From QHBQ01 sp038230695 (lineage in GTDB: Bacteria; Chloroflexota; Chloroflexia; QHBQ01), in assembly GCA_038230695.1 (NCBI GenBank), contig JBBRMT010000118.1:1-13928 (forward strand): a DNA stretch of 13,928 nucleotides. Reading direction: 5' to 3'. Positions 1 through 6,695 of the stretch are shown one piece after another; positions within the stretch are counted from its first letter, which is position 1, and the number at the start of each line of letters is the position of its first letter. The translations under genes were made by a program, and so were the position numbers. Under the pieces are notes generated by a model that did not search any database, was not told the DNA's origin, and was given only the letters and a program-made list of their open reading frames with translations.

Positions 1-1
1 G

Positions 2-1120
2 GTAGACAATCCACCTACCATTGCCAGCGTAACCCTCAGCCAGAGCCAGTTTAACCGCAGCGGAGGCACGCTCGTTGTGCAGACCAACCTGCTAGATGCC
101 GATGTCAGCCCGGTTGCCGCTGCCTCTATGTTCGTCACCGACCCCGGCGGCAACGCCACCTCGGTGCCAATGACCCTCACTTCTGGCAATAGCAGCAATG
201 GCATATGGCAGGCCAGCTACCCCATTGCCGCGAACAGTGGCAGCATCAGCCAGACGTATTCCTTGCAGGTAATCGCCAACGATACCGCGAACAACAGCAA
301 CACCTCGGCGGTGTACCATGCAACCAGCCAGCCATACCGCTTCTGGGACGTGCCGAATAGCTACTGGGCGGCCACTTACATCAACTCGCTGGCGGCGCAA
401 GGGATTATCGGCGGCTACAACGATGGCAGCTTCCACCCCGCCAATGGCAGCAAACGCGATGAGGTAAGCCGAATGTTGACCCTTGCCTACGGCTGGCCGC
501 TGGTCAACCCACCCACCCCCAGCTTCCCCGACGTTCCTGCCAGCTACTGGGCCTATCAATATATCGAGACGGTTCACGCCCACGGCGCAGTGGGCGGCTT
601 CCCCGATGGCCGCTTCCACCCTGGCACCTACGTCAATCGCGGGCAATTGAGCATCATGATCACGAAGGCATCGGGCTGGCCGCTGCTAAATCCGCCTACC
701 CCCAGTTTCACCGACGTGCCACGCGGCAGTTGGTCGTATCAGGCGGTGGAGACTGCGGTGGCGCATGGCATTGTGGGTGGCTACGGTGATGGCACCTTCC
801 GCCCCGCCAACGGCGTGACCCGTGGCGAGTTGACCCGCTTCCTCTATCGCGTAATTCAGCAAATAACTCCCACCCCAACTGTCACGGCCACGCCCATGAT
901 GACCAGCACGCCGACGATGACCATTACACCAACAAGAACCAGCACGCCCACGATGACCAGCACGGCGATAGCTGGCACGGCAACCCCGGCAAGCGCTAGC
1001 TTCACTCCAACCCAGACTATGACTCCGGCGGCAAGTAGCACTCCACTGCCGAGTAGCACGCCTACGCCATCGCCAACCCCGCTGCCCAGCAGTACGCCCA
1101 CCCCAACCACACTGGCCTGA
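2..1120 (+). CDS. S-layer homology (SLH) domain protein, 5'-truncated by the window edge
   Basis: The reading frame is open from base 2 to the TGA at 1118-1120, so the true start lies to the left. A GTG at 77 is only an internal codon of a continuing domain. The first ~110 residues look like an extracellular beta-sandwich (Ig- or cadherin-like), rich in Asn, Thr and Ser. Three SLH repeats of about 60 residues follow, starting near bases 341, 524 and 707. Each has an F-x-DVP opening, an aromatic 'YW/SW' position, a 'GG-(Y/F)-x-DG-x-F-(H/R)-P' core and an arginine-led helix, and 'NPPTPSF' links join them. SLH triplets classically anchor proteins to cell-wall-linked polymers. The last ~84 residues are almost all Thr, Pro and Ser, an unusual position C-terminal to the SLH triplet. 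There is no sorting motif or membrane helix at the C-terminus. The SLH call is firm; the overall role is unknown. Confidence 0.9.
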   Translation, partial: VDNPPTIASVTLSQSQFNRSGGTLVVQTNLLDADVSPVAAASMFVTDPGGNATSVPMTLTSGNSSNGIWQASYPIAANSGSISQTYSLQVIANDTANNSNTSAVYHATSQPYRFWDVPNSYWAATYINSLAAQGIIGGYNDGSFHPANGSKRDEVSRMLTLAYGWPLVNPPTPSFPDVPASYWAYQYIETVHAHGAVGGFPDGRFHPGTYVNRGQLSIMITKASGWPLLNPPTPSFTDVPRGSWSYQAVETAVAHGIVGGYGDGTFRPANGVTRGELTRFLYRVIQQITPTPTVTATPMMTSTPTMTITPTRTSTPTMTSTAIAGTATPASASFTPTQTMTPAASSTPLPSSTPTPSPTPLPSSTPTPTTLA

Positions 1121-1292
1121 CAAGCGCAAACAATGCTGGTCGAATGCGCTAGTGTGCCAATTTAGGCAATGGTCACGGCGCAAAGGGCGGGCAGGGACGG
1201 TCTAGCTATCTTTGATACGGCGCGACCAGTCTGCTACATTCGGGCAGAGGTAGCGGGGCAAGCAAGGGCTGCGCCCCAACCCCCAGTAACTC

Positions 1293-1312
1293 AGCACGTG
1301 GCGTGCTTTCTT
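1293..1312 (+). terminator. Weak hairpin with short T tract, possible terminator of the SLH gene
   Basis: AGCACG (1293-1298) and CGTGCT (1302-1307) form a 6-bp stem with a 3-base loop, followed by TTCTT. It lies about 170 bases past the SLH stop on the same strand. The stem is short and the T run is interrupted, so this is only a candidate. The rest of the 274-base gap (1121-1394) holds no convincing gene. Confidence 0.3.
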
Positions 1313-1329
1313 GCCGCCTCGTACTATTC

Positions 1330-1354
1330 AACGTTATTATTTGTGGGTAACGTT
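1330..1354. repeat. Short AT-rich inverted repeat
   Basis: AACGTTA (1330-1336) and TAACGTT (1348-1354) are perfect 7-base inverted arms around an 11-base loop. The site lies between two genes that converge on this gap, just past the 3' end of the minus-strand gene that stops at 1395. It could be a weak termination structure or a protein site. Nothing in the sequence decides between them. Confidence 0.3.
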
Positions 1355-1394
1355 AAGCCCGATTGGGAGGGGGGTTTATTATTATAGCACTGTT

Positions 1395-2348
1395 CTAGTT
1401 GGCGGGAGGTTGGTCAATCTGCACTGCGCCGTTGAAGTTGCTGAAGGTGAGGTCGAGGAGGTAGTGATTTGTGCCATCGCTGAGGTCGGCTTTAACCCGC
1501 TGGATAGTGGCATCGCGGTCGCTAACCCACAGGTCTACGCTGCCGCTGTAGCCACTGAGATTGGTGGCACGCAGCAGCGAGTGGGCGCGGGCGATAGTGG
1601 CAATGTCGGTTTGCAGGTGGCTAGTCGGCGTGCTGCCCACTTGCTCGTGGCCGACTAGCCGCACCGTCGTGGGTGAGGTGATCGCATTGGCATCGAAGCC
1701 GCTCCACAGACTGGCGAGGGCGATGCGAACCACCGTGCCGCTGCTGCTATCCTTCTTCCAACTAGCCCCGCCATCGCCGCTGGTGTAGACGATGAAGCCA
1801 TAAAACACGGCGCGGAACTGCGGTCCAGGCATCGTGCCAGCGTTGCGAACGGTGATGCTGGCCTTGTCGGGTGGGACAACCGCTGCATCGAAGCTGTAGT
1901 CGGCGTTGGCATTGGTATCACTGAGGCTGCCACTGGCCTGATAACCGCTCAACGCCGCCATAGTGTCCGCCGCCCGCCTCAGCAAGTCGCGGGGGGCAAA
2001 CTGCCCAGCGCCGATTAGCAGGGTGGGGGTAAGCTGGCCGACAGGCGCGGAGGTGGCAACCACGGCGGGGACAAACTGCGGCGTGCCAGTCAGCAGCGGG
2101 CCGCCACCGCTAATCGGTTGGGCCGAGGCGGGGTTGTGGTTCAGTTGAATGGCGATGATGATCGCTGCGCCGAGCGCCAGGCCCACAATCAGGGTAAGCA
2201 AGGCAAGGCCCAGTTCCTGCCCGCGACGCAGCAGGGGATGGCGATCGAGGAAGCTAGCATCGCGCCACAGCGCCACAGCGCCGCAAATGTCACATTCGAC
2301 CGCGTTCTCCGCCAGCGGGTTTCCGCATCTTACACAGGTTTGGGTCAT
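1395..2348 (-). CDS. Zinc-ribbon, single-helix membrane protein with LppX/LprG-like exported domain
   Basis: The protein has 317 residues. The ATG at 2348 is preceded by AGGGGGA about 10 bases upstream. Cys5, Cys8, Cys19 and Cys22 form a CxxC-x10-CxxC zinc ribbon. One hydrophobic helix (about 47-68) follows, then a Ser/Thr/Pro-rich linker. From about residue 120 there is a domain beginning 'AADTMAALSGYQASGSL', which resembles the lipoprotein LppX/LprAFG family with a LolA-like lipid-binding fold. Positive residues lie before the helix, so the zinc ribbon should be cytoplasmic and the large domain outside. It is the third gene of a tandem set of three paralogues; its C-terminus ('FSNFNGAVQID') aligns with the 'DYSKxNExVNV' ends of the other two. 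The family call rests on pattern resemblance. Lipid carriage is inferred from family and not shown. Confidence 0.75.
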   Translation of the reverse strand: MTQTCVRCGNPLAENAVECDICGAVALWRDASFLDRHPLLRRGQELGLALLTLIVGLALGAAIIIAIQLNHNPASAQPISGGGPLLTGTPQFVPAVVATSAPVGQLTPTLLIGAGQFAPRDLLRRAADTMAALSGYQASGSLSDTNANADYSFDAAVVPPDKASITVRNAGTMPGPQFRAVFYGFIVYTSGDGGASWKKDSSSGTVVRIALASLWSGFDANAITSPTTVRLVGHEQVGSTPTSHLQTDIATIARAHSLLRATNLSGYSGSVDLWVSDRDATIQRVKADLSDGTNHYLLDLTFSNFNGAVQIDQPPAN

Positions 2349-2360
2349 AGGTCACAATTC

Positions 2361-2395
2361 CCCCTCTCCATTTCAGGAGAGGGCGGGGGTGAGGG
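2361..2395. repeat. GC-rich palindromic intergenic element (REP-like), copy 1
   Basis: CCCTCTCC (2362-2369) and GGAGAGGG (2376-2383) form a perfect 8-bp stem with loop ATTTCA. A purine-rich tail ending GGGTGAGGG (to 2395) follows on the plus strand. It fills most of the 58-base gap between two lipoprotein-like genes. On the minus strand one arm of the stem runs into the ribosome binding site of the gene starting at 2348, so folding could reduce its translation. A related element lies at 6629-6665. Confidence 0.6.
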
Positions 2396-2406
2396 CAGTC
2401 GGCTTA

Positions 2407-3204
2407 TTACTTCAGCTTTGGGGCAGCGACGTTGACCACCTCATTGTACTTGCTGTAATCCACAGTTATGCTGTTCTTGCTGGTGTTATCGGCAATGGTA
2501 ACACGGGCCACTGCCTTCTTACCGTTGTTGTCAACAATCCAAAAGTTGACTGCTAGATTGTTGGCGCTGTCGTTCATAGTCACTTTATGGGCGCTTGGAT
2601 TGCCGGCCAGCGTCTCATGCCCGGCATCGCTAACCACATCGGTAGCGCTGAAGCTAAAGCCATTGAACAGGCCAAACAGAGTGCCAGCATAATTAGCCGT
2701 ATTGGTAGTGTCGGTCATCCATACCTTCCCGCCATCGCTGCTAATGTAGCCAGTCTGGCTGATGAAGATTGCGGTGAAGGGAGTGCCGTTACGCTGCCCC
2801 TTGAACTGCGAACCGTTGGCGCTGAAGTCGCCATCGAGCGACAGATTGGTGCCGCTGATAATGGTTTGCGCCACCGCATGAAAGCTGGTTAGCCCGTTCA
2901 TCGTATCAGTCGCGTTGGTTAGCTCCTGGCGTAGCGTGGTATCGGCGGCGCTGCCAGGGGTGGGCGTAGTCTGGCCTGGGTTGATCGCGGCAGTGGGGCT
3001 GGCTGAGGCCGCGCTGCCCGGCGCAGTCGGGCTAGCCTGACCCAGGGCGCTCAGATGTGGCAGGTTGAATGTGGGCGTAGGTGGTGCAGGTATCACGGTC
3101 TGCGTGCTGCTGCCGCTATCGCAAGCGCCCAGCAACATGGCAAGCATCGCCAACAGCCCAATGATCAGCGGCAGCGTGCTGCTCTGCTTTGAAATATTGC
3201 TCAA
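2407..3204 (-). CDS. LppX/LprG-like lipoprotein
   Basis: The protein has 265 residues. The start is a TTG at 3202-3204, chosen because AGGAGG lies 9 bases upstream and the signal peptide begins at once. Residues 1-27 are a lipoprotein signal peptide (Lys6, then a hydrophobic stretch) ending in the lipobox L25-G-A-C28, so Cys28 should be lipidated. A Ser/Thr/Pro/Ala-rich linker runs to about residue 85. A LolA-like domain follows, beginning near 'TDTMNGLTSFHAVAQTI' and ending 'DYSKYNEVVNVAAP'. It is clearly paralogous to the two flanking genes: it shares 'TGYISxDxGKxW' and the same C-terminal strand pattern with the gene upstream. Unlike them, it replaces the zinc ribbon and helix with a lipid anchor. 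Family members in actinobacteria carry or bind lipids; that function is inferred here. Confidence 0.8.
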   Translation of the reverse strand: MSNISKQSSTLPLIIGLLAMLAMLLGACDSGSSTQTVIPAPPTPTFNLPHLSALGQASPTAPGSAASASPTAAINPGQTTPTPGSAADTTLRQELTNATDTMNGLTSFHAVAQTIISGTNLSLDGDFSANGSQFKGQRNGTPFTAIFISQTGYISSDGGKVWMTDTTNTANYAGTLFGLFNGFSFSATDVVSDAGHETLAGNPSAHKVTMNDSANNLAVNFWIVDNNGKKAVARVTIADNTSKNSITVDYSKYNEVVNVAAPKLK

Positions 3205-3213
3205 AATGGAAAA

Positions 3214-3219
3214 CCTCCT
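3214..3219 (-). promoter_or_regulatory. Ribosome binding site that fixes a TTG start
   Basis: Read on the minus strand this is AGGAGG, 9 bases before the TTG at 3204. No ATG or GTG in frame is as well placed, and the residues after the TTG begin the lipoprotein signal peptide. Confidence 0.7.
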
Positions 3220-3230
3220 CAGGGTACCGC

Positions 3231-4217
3231 CTATTTGGTCACGCTGGGGGCAGTGACATTGACCGCCTCGTTGAACTTGCTGTAATCTATACTGGCCTGG
3301 ATGCGGATGGTGTTATCGTTATAGTCAAGGTGGGCTACTGCCTTCTGGCCCTGGAAGTCAACCGTCTGTATCGTTATACGGATTGTGCCAAACGACTCAC
3401 TGATGCCCAGCCGATGCGCGGGAGTGCCGTCCGGCAGGGTGGTTTGACCATCATCACTGACCGTATCGCCGTTGCCGATAGAAATGTTGTTGAGCAAGTC
3501 ATAGACCACGTTGACATCTACAGTGAGATGCTTGGTATCGTTCTGCCAGGTTTTGCCCTTGTCGGCGCTGATATAGCCAGTATTGTTCACATAGATAGCA
3601 TCGAAGACCTGGTTGTCATCCCGCACGGCATAGCTAGCGGCATCCTTGCTGAATTCGCCTTTCATCATCAGGCTGGTTTTGATGATGCTGCCCGTAAACT
3701 TGGCGTGGAAGCCGGTCAGCGAGTTCATGGTGGCAACCGCTGCGCTCACCTCCTGATCGGGCGTGTAGGTCGCGTTGCCCACTGCGCTGGCGGGCGTGTC
3801 GGTCGGATTGGTAACTTCCACATTGTTGGGCGTGTCGGTCGGGTTGACGATTGCGCTAGCGGGCGTGCTGGTTGGAATGGGGATGAACACACTGCCGGGC
3901 GTGGCTGTAGGCACAACACTGGCCTGGTTGTTGTTCGCATTGTTGCCTCCACCCTTGAGCAGGAAGTAGCCGCCTATCGCCAGGATGAGAAGGACTACGA
4001 CAACACCAGCAAGCAATGGTGTCGAGCTGCTTTGCTTCGTTATTACGTTGGTCCTAGAATCCTGCTGGTGGATGGGCGTGGTGGACGGGACACCGGGGCG
4101 CAGCGGCGGAGCGTTGCTCACGCTGCCCGGCACGGTAACATCACGACCACAGTTGCCGCAGAACCGCTCTCCGGCGGTCACTGGTTCGCCGCAGTTGGCG
4201 CAGTATTGATTGACCAT
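3231..4217 (-). CDS. Zinc-ribbon, single-helix membrane protein with LppX/LprG-like exported domain (first of three paralogues)
   Basis: The protein has 328 residues from the ATG at 4217, which has AGGGGA upstream. The frame stays open to 4298, but the extra 27 residues look non-coding and would include part of the promoter leader. Cys6, Cys9, Cys20 and Cys23 form a zinc ribbon of the 'CANCGEPV...FCGNCG' type. A Pro/Ser linker leads to one helix (about 67-87). A stalk with repeated 'NPTDTP'-like units follows (about 100-152), then the LolA-like domain (about 155-328) with 'TGYISADKGKTW' and 'DYSKFNEAVNV'. The topology should be ribbon inside, domain outside. It leads a likely three-gene operon with gaps of 26 and 58 bases, and a good promoter lies about 80 bases upstream. 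Zinc ribbons fused to a helix and an exported domain are often found on bacterial stress-sensing or anchoring proteins. The actual role is unknown. Confidence 0.8.
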   Translation of the reverse strand: MVNQYCANCGEPVTAGERFCGNCGRDVTVPGSVSNAPPLRPGVPSTTPIHQQDSRTNVITKQSSSTPLLAGVVVVLLILAIGGYFLLKGGGNNANNNQASVVPTATPGSVFIPIPTSTPASAIVNPTDTPNNVEVTNPTDTPASAVGNATYTPDQEVSAAVATMNSLTGFHAKFTGSIIKTSLMMKGEFSKDAASYAVRDDNQVFDAIYVNNTGYISADKGKTWQNDTKHLTVDVNVVYDLLNNISIGNGDTVSDDGQTTLPDGTPAHRLGISESFGTIRITIQTVDFQGQKAVAHLDYNDNTIRIQASIDYSKFNEAVNVTAPSVTK

Positions 4218-4302
4218 GGTGACTTTTCCCCTACTTTGCGCCTTGTTGCCTCGTTGAACTAGATCAGGTGCGTTGCCCTCACCCAGAAGCAGACGCACCG
4301 TA

Positions 4303-4332
4303 ATTATACACTCATACGCAAGATACGGTCAA
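4303..4332 (-). promoter_or_regulatory. Sigma-70-type promoter for the three-gene lipoprotein-like operon
   Basis: On the minus strand, TTGACC (4327-4332) and TATAAT (4303-4308) are separated by 18 bases. Transcription would start near 4296 and give an untranslated leader of about 80 bases before the ATG at 4217. The match is 5 of 6 and 6 of 6 to the consensus. The 208-base gap (4218-4425) also serves the divergent dgt gene. On that strand I see only a lone TATAGT (4370-4375) without a clear -35 box. Confidence 0.7.
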
Positions 4333-4425
4333 TCGGTTACAGCGGTGGCGCAGTGATTGTGAGATATGGTATAGTGGTATCAAGATAGCACGCCGCTCAG
4401 TGGCGAACGGTGGGAGGAGATAACG

Positions 4426-5634
4426 ATGATGTTGGTGAGCAGGGAGCAGATTGAGGGGCGGGAGCAGGCAACCCTCGCGCCATATGCGGAGAAGGCCGCC
4501 CAATCGCGGGGGCGCGTCGTGCCGGAGGCGGAACACCCATACCGCACCGCCTTCCAGCGTGACCGTGACCGCTGCGTGCATACCAGCGCCTTTCGCGCTC
4601 TCGAATACAAGACCCAGGTATTCGTCAACCTGAGCGGCGATTACTACCGCACGCGGCTGACCCATAGCATCGAAGTGAGCCTGATTGCCCGCACCATTGC
4701 CCGCACCCTGAACGCCAACGAGGATCTGACCGAGGCGTTGGCGATTGCCCACGACATCGGTCATCCCCCCTTCGGCCACCAGGGCGAGTACAAGCTGGAC
4801 GAGATGATGCAGGAATACGGCGCGGGCCGCTTCGACCACAACGACCACAACCTGCGTATCCTGGAGAAGTTGGAGGATCGCTACGCCAACTTTCGCGGCC
4901 TGAACCTGACCTACGAGGTGCGCGAGGGGCTGAATAAGCACCATCGCCCCCGCCTGGTGATTGATGGTCAGGAAGTGGAGGCGTATCAGATCAGTATCGA
5001 GGGCCAGATTGCCGACCTTGCCGACGACATCACCTACAACGCTCACGATCTAGACGATGGGCTGCAATCAGGGCTACTCACCTGGGATAGCATTCAGAAG
5101 GCGGAACTTGCCCGCACTGTGGCCGAGCGTATCGGCGTATCGCTGCCCCGCCGCGGCAGTGGCGATGAGATGCTGCGCTATCAGGTGGTGCGCCAGGTGA
5201 TTGACGTGCAGGTGGAGTCGCTAATGGCCTGCTCTAGCGAACGGCTAGATCGCCACAACCCGCAGTCGCCCGACGCAGTGCGAATGTGCCAGGAGAAGCT
5301 GATTGCCTTCGATGACGGCATGAAGCGGCAGCACCTCGAACTGAAAGACTTCCTCATGGAGCATATGTACACCAGCCCCCAGGTGCTGCGGATGGCCGCC
5401 AACGCCCGCACCGTAATTACCGACCTGTTCACCACCTATATGACCGACACCAGCTTGCTACCGCCCCACCAGCAGCAGCGCATCGCCGAGGGCGACGAGG
5501 ACGGCAACGGCGGCGTAGCCCGCATCGTCTGTGACTATATCGCGGGCATGACTGACCGTTTCGCGCTGAAGGAACACCAGCGGCTCACCGGCAAGGCGCT
5601 GAACTACGATGATATTGTGGCGCGGATGCTCTAG
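4426..5634 (+). CDS. dgt: dGTP triphosphohydrolase-like HD-domain protein
   Basis: The protein has 402 residues. The ATG at 4426 follows GGGAGGAG with an 8-base gap. It belongs to the dGTPase family, which cleaves dNTPs to the nucleoside plus tripolyphosphate and so affects dNTP pools. The HD metal site is intact: His80 in 'RLTHSIEV', His109-Asp110 in 'AIAHDIGHPPFGH', and Asp200 in 'IADLADDITYNAHDLDD'. Other family marks are 'FQRDRDRCVHTSAFRALEYKTQV' near the start and 'RFDHNDHNLRILEKLE'. The length and motif set resemble the deoxyguanosinetriphosphate triphosphohydrolase-like (type 2) group more than E. coli Dgt. Substrate choice cannot be read from the sequence. It is divergent from the lipoprotein operon and its stop lies 10 bases from the converging miaA stop. 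Confidence 0.93.
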   Translation: MMLVSREQIEGREQATLAPYAEKAAQSRGRVVPEAEHPYRTAFQRDRDRCVHTSAFRALEYKTQVFVNLSGDYYRTRLTHSIEVSLIARTIARTLNANEDLTEALAIAHDIGHPPFGHQGEYKLDEMMQEYGAGRFDHNDHNLRILEKLEDRYANFRGLNLTYEVREGLNKHHRPRLVIDGQEVEAYQISIEGQIADLADDITYNAHDLDDGLQSGLLTWDSIQKAELARTVAERIGVSLPRRGSGDEMLRYQVVRQVIDVQVESLMACSSERLDRHNPQSPDAVRMCQEKLIAFDDGMKRQHLELKDFLMEHMYTSPQVLRMAANARTVITDLFTTYMTDTSLLPPHQQQRIAEGDEDGNGGVARIVCDYIAGMTDRFALKEHQRLTGKALNYDDIVARML

Positions 5635-5653
5635 CGATGGGATTTTAATCGCT
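5633..5653. terminator. Hairpin spanning both converging stop codons, possible shared terminator
   Basis: AGCGAT (5633-5638) and ATCGCT (5648-5653) are perfect inverted arms around a 9-base loop containing TTTT. The TAG of dgt (5632-5634) and the TAA of miaA (5645-5647) both lie in the structure. Only 10 bases separate the two genes, so any terminator must overlap coding ends. The stem is short. Confidence 0.3.
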
Positions 5654-6580
5654 GGTGAGAAACTGCTGCACTGCTGCCATCACATCAGCATAAGGCTGCG
5701 CCGTCGTATTGTCGAACCAGCGCAGTGTGTTATCACGGCGAAACCAGGTGTACTGGTGGCGGATGAAGGCATGGGTGGCGTGCTTGATGCGCTGGATGGC
5801 TGCTTCGAGGGTAGCCTGGCCGCTGAGGTACTCGCCGATTTGCCGATAGCCGATACCCGACATCGCAGGCAGATCGTGGGTGTAGCCCGCATCGAGCAGA
5901 CACTGGGTTTCGGCGATAAGGCCGCGCTCGATCATCTGGTCCACGCGACTGTCGGCGCGGCGGTACAGTTCGGCGCGTTCGCAGGTGAGGGCGATGCGTA
6001 GCTGGCGATAGGGCGGTGGCTGCTTGGCCTGCTGCGCGGAGATGGGCTGGCCGGTGCTGTACAGCACTTCGAGGGCGCGGATGACGCGGCGGGTGTTGCC
6101 GGGCAGGATTTTGGCGGCAGCGGCGGGGTCGCGCTGTTCGAGTTCGCGGTAAAGTTCCAGTGGGTCCGCAGCGGCAAGCCGTTGGCGTAGCGCCTCATCG
6201 GGGGCTATCGCGGGGATGCGCCAGCCTTCGACTACCGCGTTGACGTACTGCGGCGTGCCGCCCACCAGCAGCGGCAGCTTACCTCGCGCCATAATATCGT
6301 CAATCGCGGCATATGCCTGACGCTGGTAGAGGCCCAAGCTGTAGGGTTGGTCGGGGGTAATCAGGTCAATCAGATGGTGGGGAACGGCGGCTTGTTCCGC
6401 TGGGGTGGGCTTGGCGGTGGCAATGTTCATGCCGATGTACACCTGGCGAGAATCCGCGCTGACTATCTCAGCATCGAACGCAGCGGCGAGGAGCAAAGCC
6501 AGGTCGCTCTTGCCTACGGCAGTCGGGCCGGTGATGATGACCAGTGCTGAGTGCTGAGTGCTGAGTGCTGAGTGGGTCAT
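5645..6580 (-). CDS. miaA: tRNA dimethylallyltransferase (isopentenylates A37 of tRNA)
   Basis: The protein has 311 residues, normal for the family. MiaA transfers a dimethylallyl group to N6 of A37 in tRNAs that read UNN codons. Visible motifs are the P-loop 'GPTAVGKS' (18-25), 'DSRQVY' (43-48), 'PHHLIDL' (68-73) and the C-terminal 'GYRQIGEYL' and 'HQYTWFRRD'. The usual 'GGTGLY' motif reads 'GGTPQY' at 107-112. The ATG at 6580 is the only ATG or GTG before the P-loop, but no good ribosome binding site precedes it. Residues 2-13 (THSALSTQHSAL) are encoded by a seven-base tandem repeat. Removing three repeat units would leave a normal short N-terminus, so the repeat appears to have grown inside the gene. 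The gene is on the minus strand behind the CpXC gene, with 104 bases of repeats between them. Confidence 0.93.
   Translation of the reverse strand: MTHSALSTQHSALVIITGPTAVGKSDLALLLAAAFDAEIVSADSRQVYIGMNIATAKPTPAEQAAVPHHLIDLITPDQPYSLGLYQRQAYAAIDDIMARGKLPLLVGGTPQYVNAVVEGWRIPAIAPDEALRQRLAAADPLELYRELEQRDPAAAAKILPGNTRRVIRALEVLYSTGQPISAQQAKQPPPYRQLRIALTCERAELYRRADSRVDQMIERGLIAETQCLLDAGYTHDLPAMSGIGYRQIGEYLSGQATLEAAIQRIKHATHAFIRHQYTWFRRDNTLRWFDNTTAQPYADVMAAVQQFLTSD
6543..6574. repeat. Seven-base tandem repeat inside the 5' end of miaA
   Basis: Four perfect copies of AGTGCTG (6543-6570) plus AGTG. On the coding strand it reads as repeated ACTCAGC starting two codons after the miaA ATG. Seven is not a multiple of three, so gain or loss of one or two units shifts the miaA frame; only steps of three keep it. 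Confidence 0.9.
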
Positions 6581-6628
6581 AGGGATGGTTTCGTAGTTTC
6601 AATAAGCATTTATAGTGGGCGAGATTCT

Positions 6629-6665
6629 CCCTCACCCAACCTTTCCCGCTGGGAGGAGGGGAAAG
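6629..6665. repeat. GC-rich palindromic intergenic element (REP-like), copy 2
   Basis: CTTTCCC (6641-6647) and GGGAAAG (6659-6665) form a 7-bp stem with an 11-base loop, flanked by CCCTCACCC (6629-6637). Read on the minus strand it has the same order as the 2361-2395 element: C-rich arm, G-rich arm, then GGGTGAGGG. It lies in the 104-base gap between the CpXC gene and miaA. Confidence 0.5.
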
Positions 6666-6674
6666 CGGATGCAA

Positions 6675-6695
6675 TCATCATTCATTATTCATCAT
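6675..6695. repeat. Seven-base tandem repeat at the 3' end of the CpXC gene
   Basis: Three units, TCATCAT, TCATTAT and TCATCAT. The array overlaps the last codons and TAA stop (6685-6687) of the CpXC gene, so a change in unit number would alter that protein's C-terminus. Confidence 0.75.

Noticed and set aside
3189..4262. Long plus-strand open frame (357 codons) opposite the first zinc-ribbon gene
   Set aside because: It is a shadow of the minus-strand gene, which has a zinc ribbon, helix, known domain pattern, ribosome binding site and promoter; the plus-strand product shows no domain.
4218..4298. N-terminal extension of the first zinc-ribbon protein to 4298
   Set aside because: No ribosome binding site at 4298; the zinc ribbon begins right after the ATG at 4217, which has one.
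4357..4386. Promoter for dgt on the plus strand
   Set aside because: TATAGT at 4370-4375 lacks a -35 box at 16-18 bases; TTGTGA at 4357 is too close. Some promoter must be near, but the sequence does not single one out.
4312..5046. Minus-strand open frame of 244 codons across the dgt gene
   Set aside because: It overlaps a well-supported HD-domain hydrolase; the product is low-complexity and lacks a ribosome binding site.
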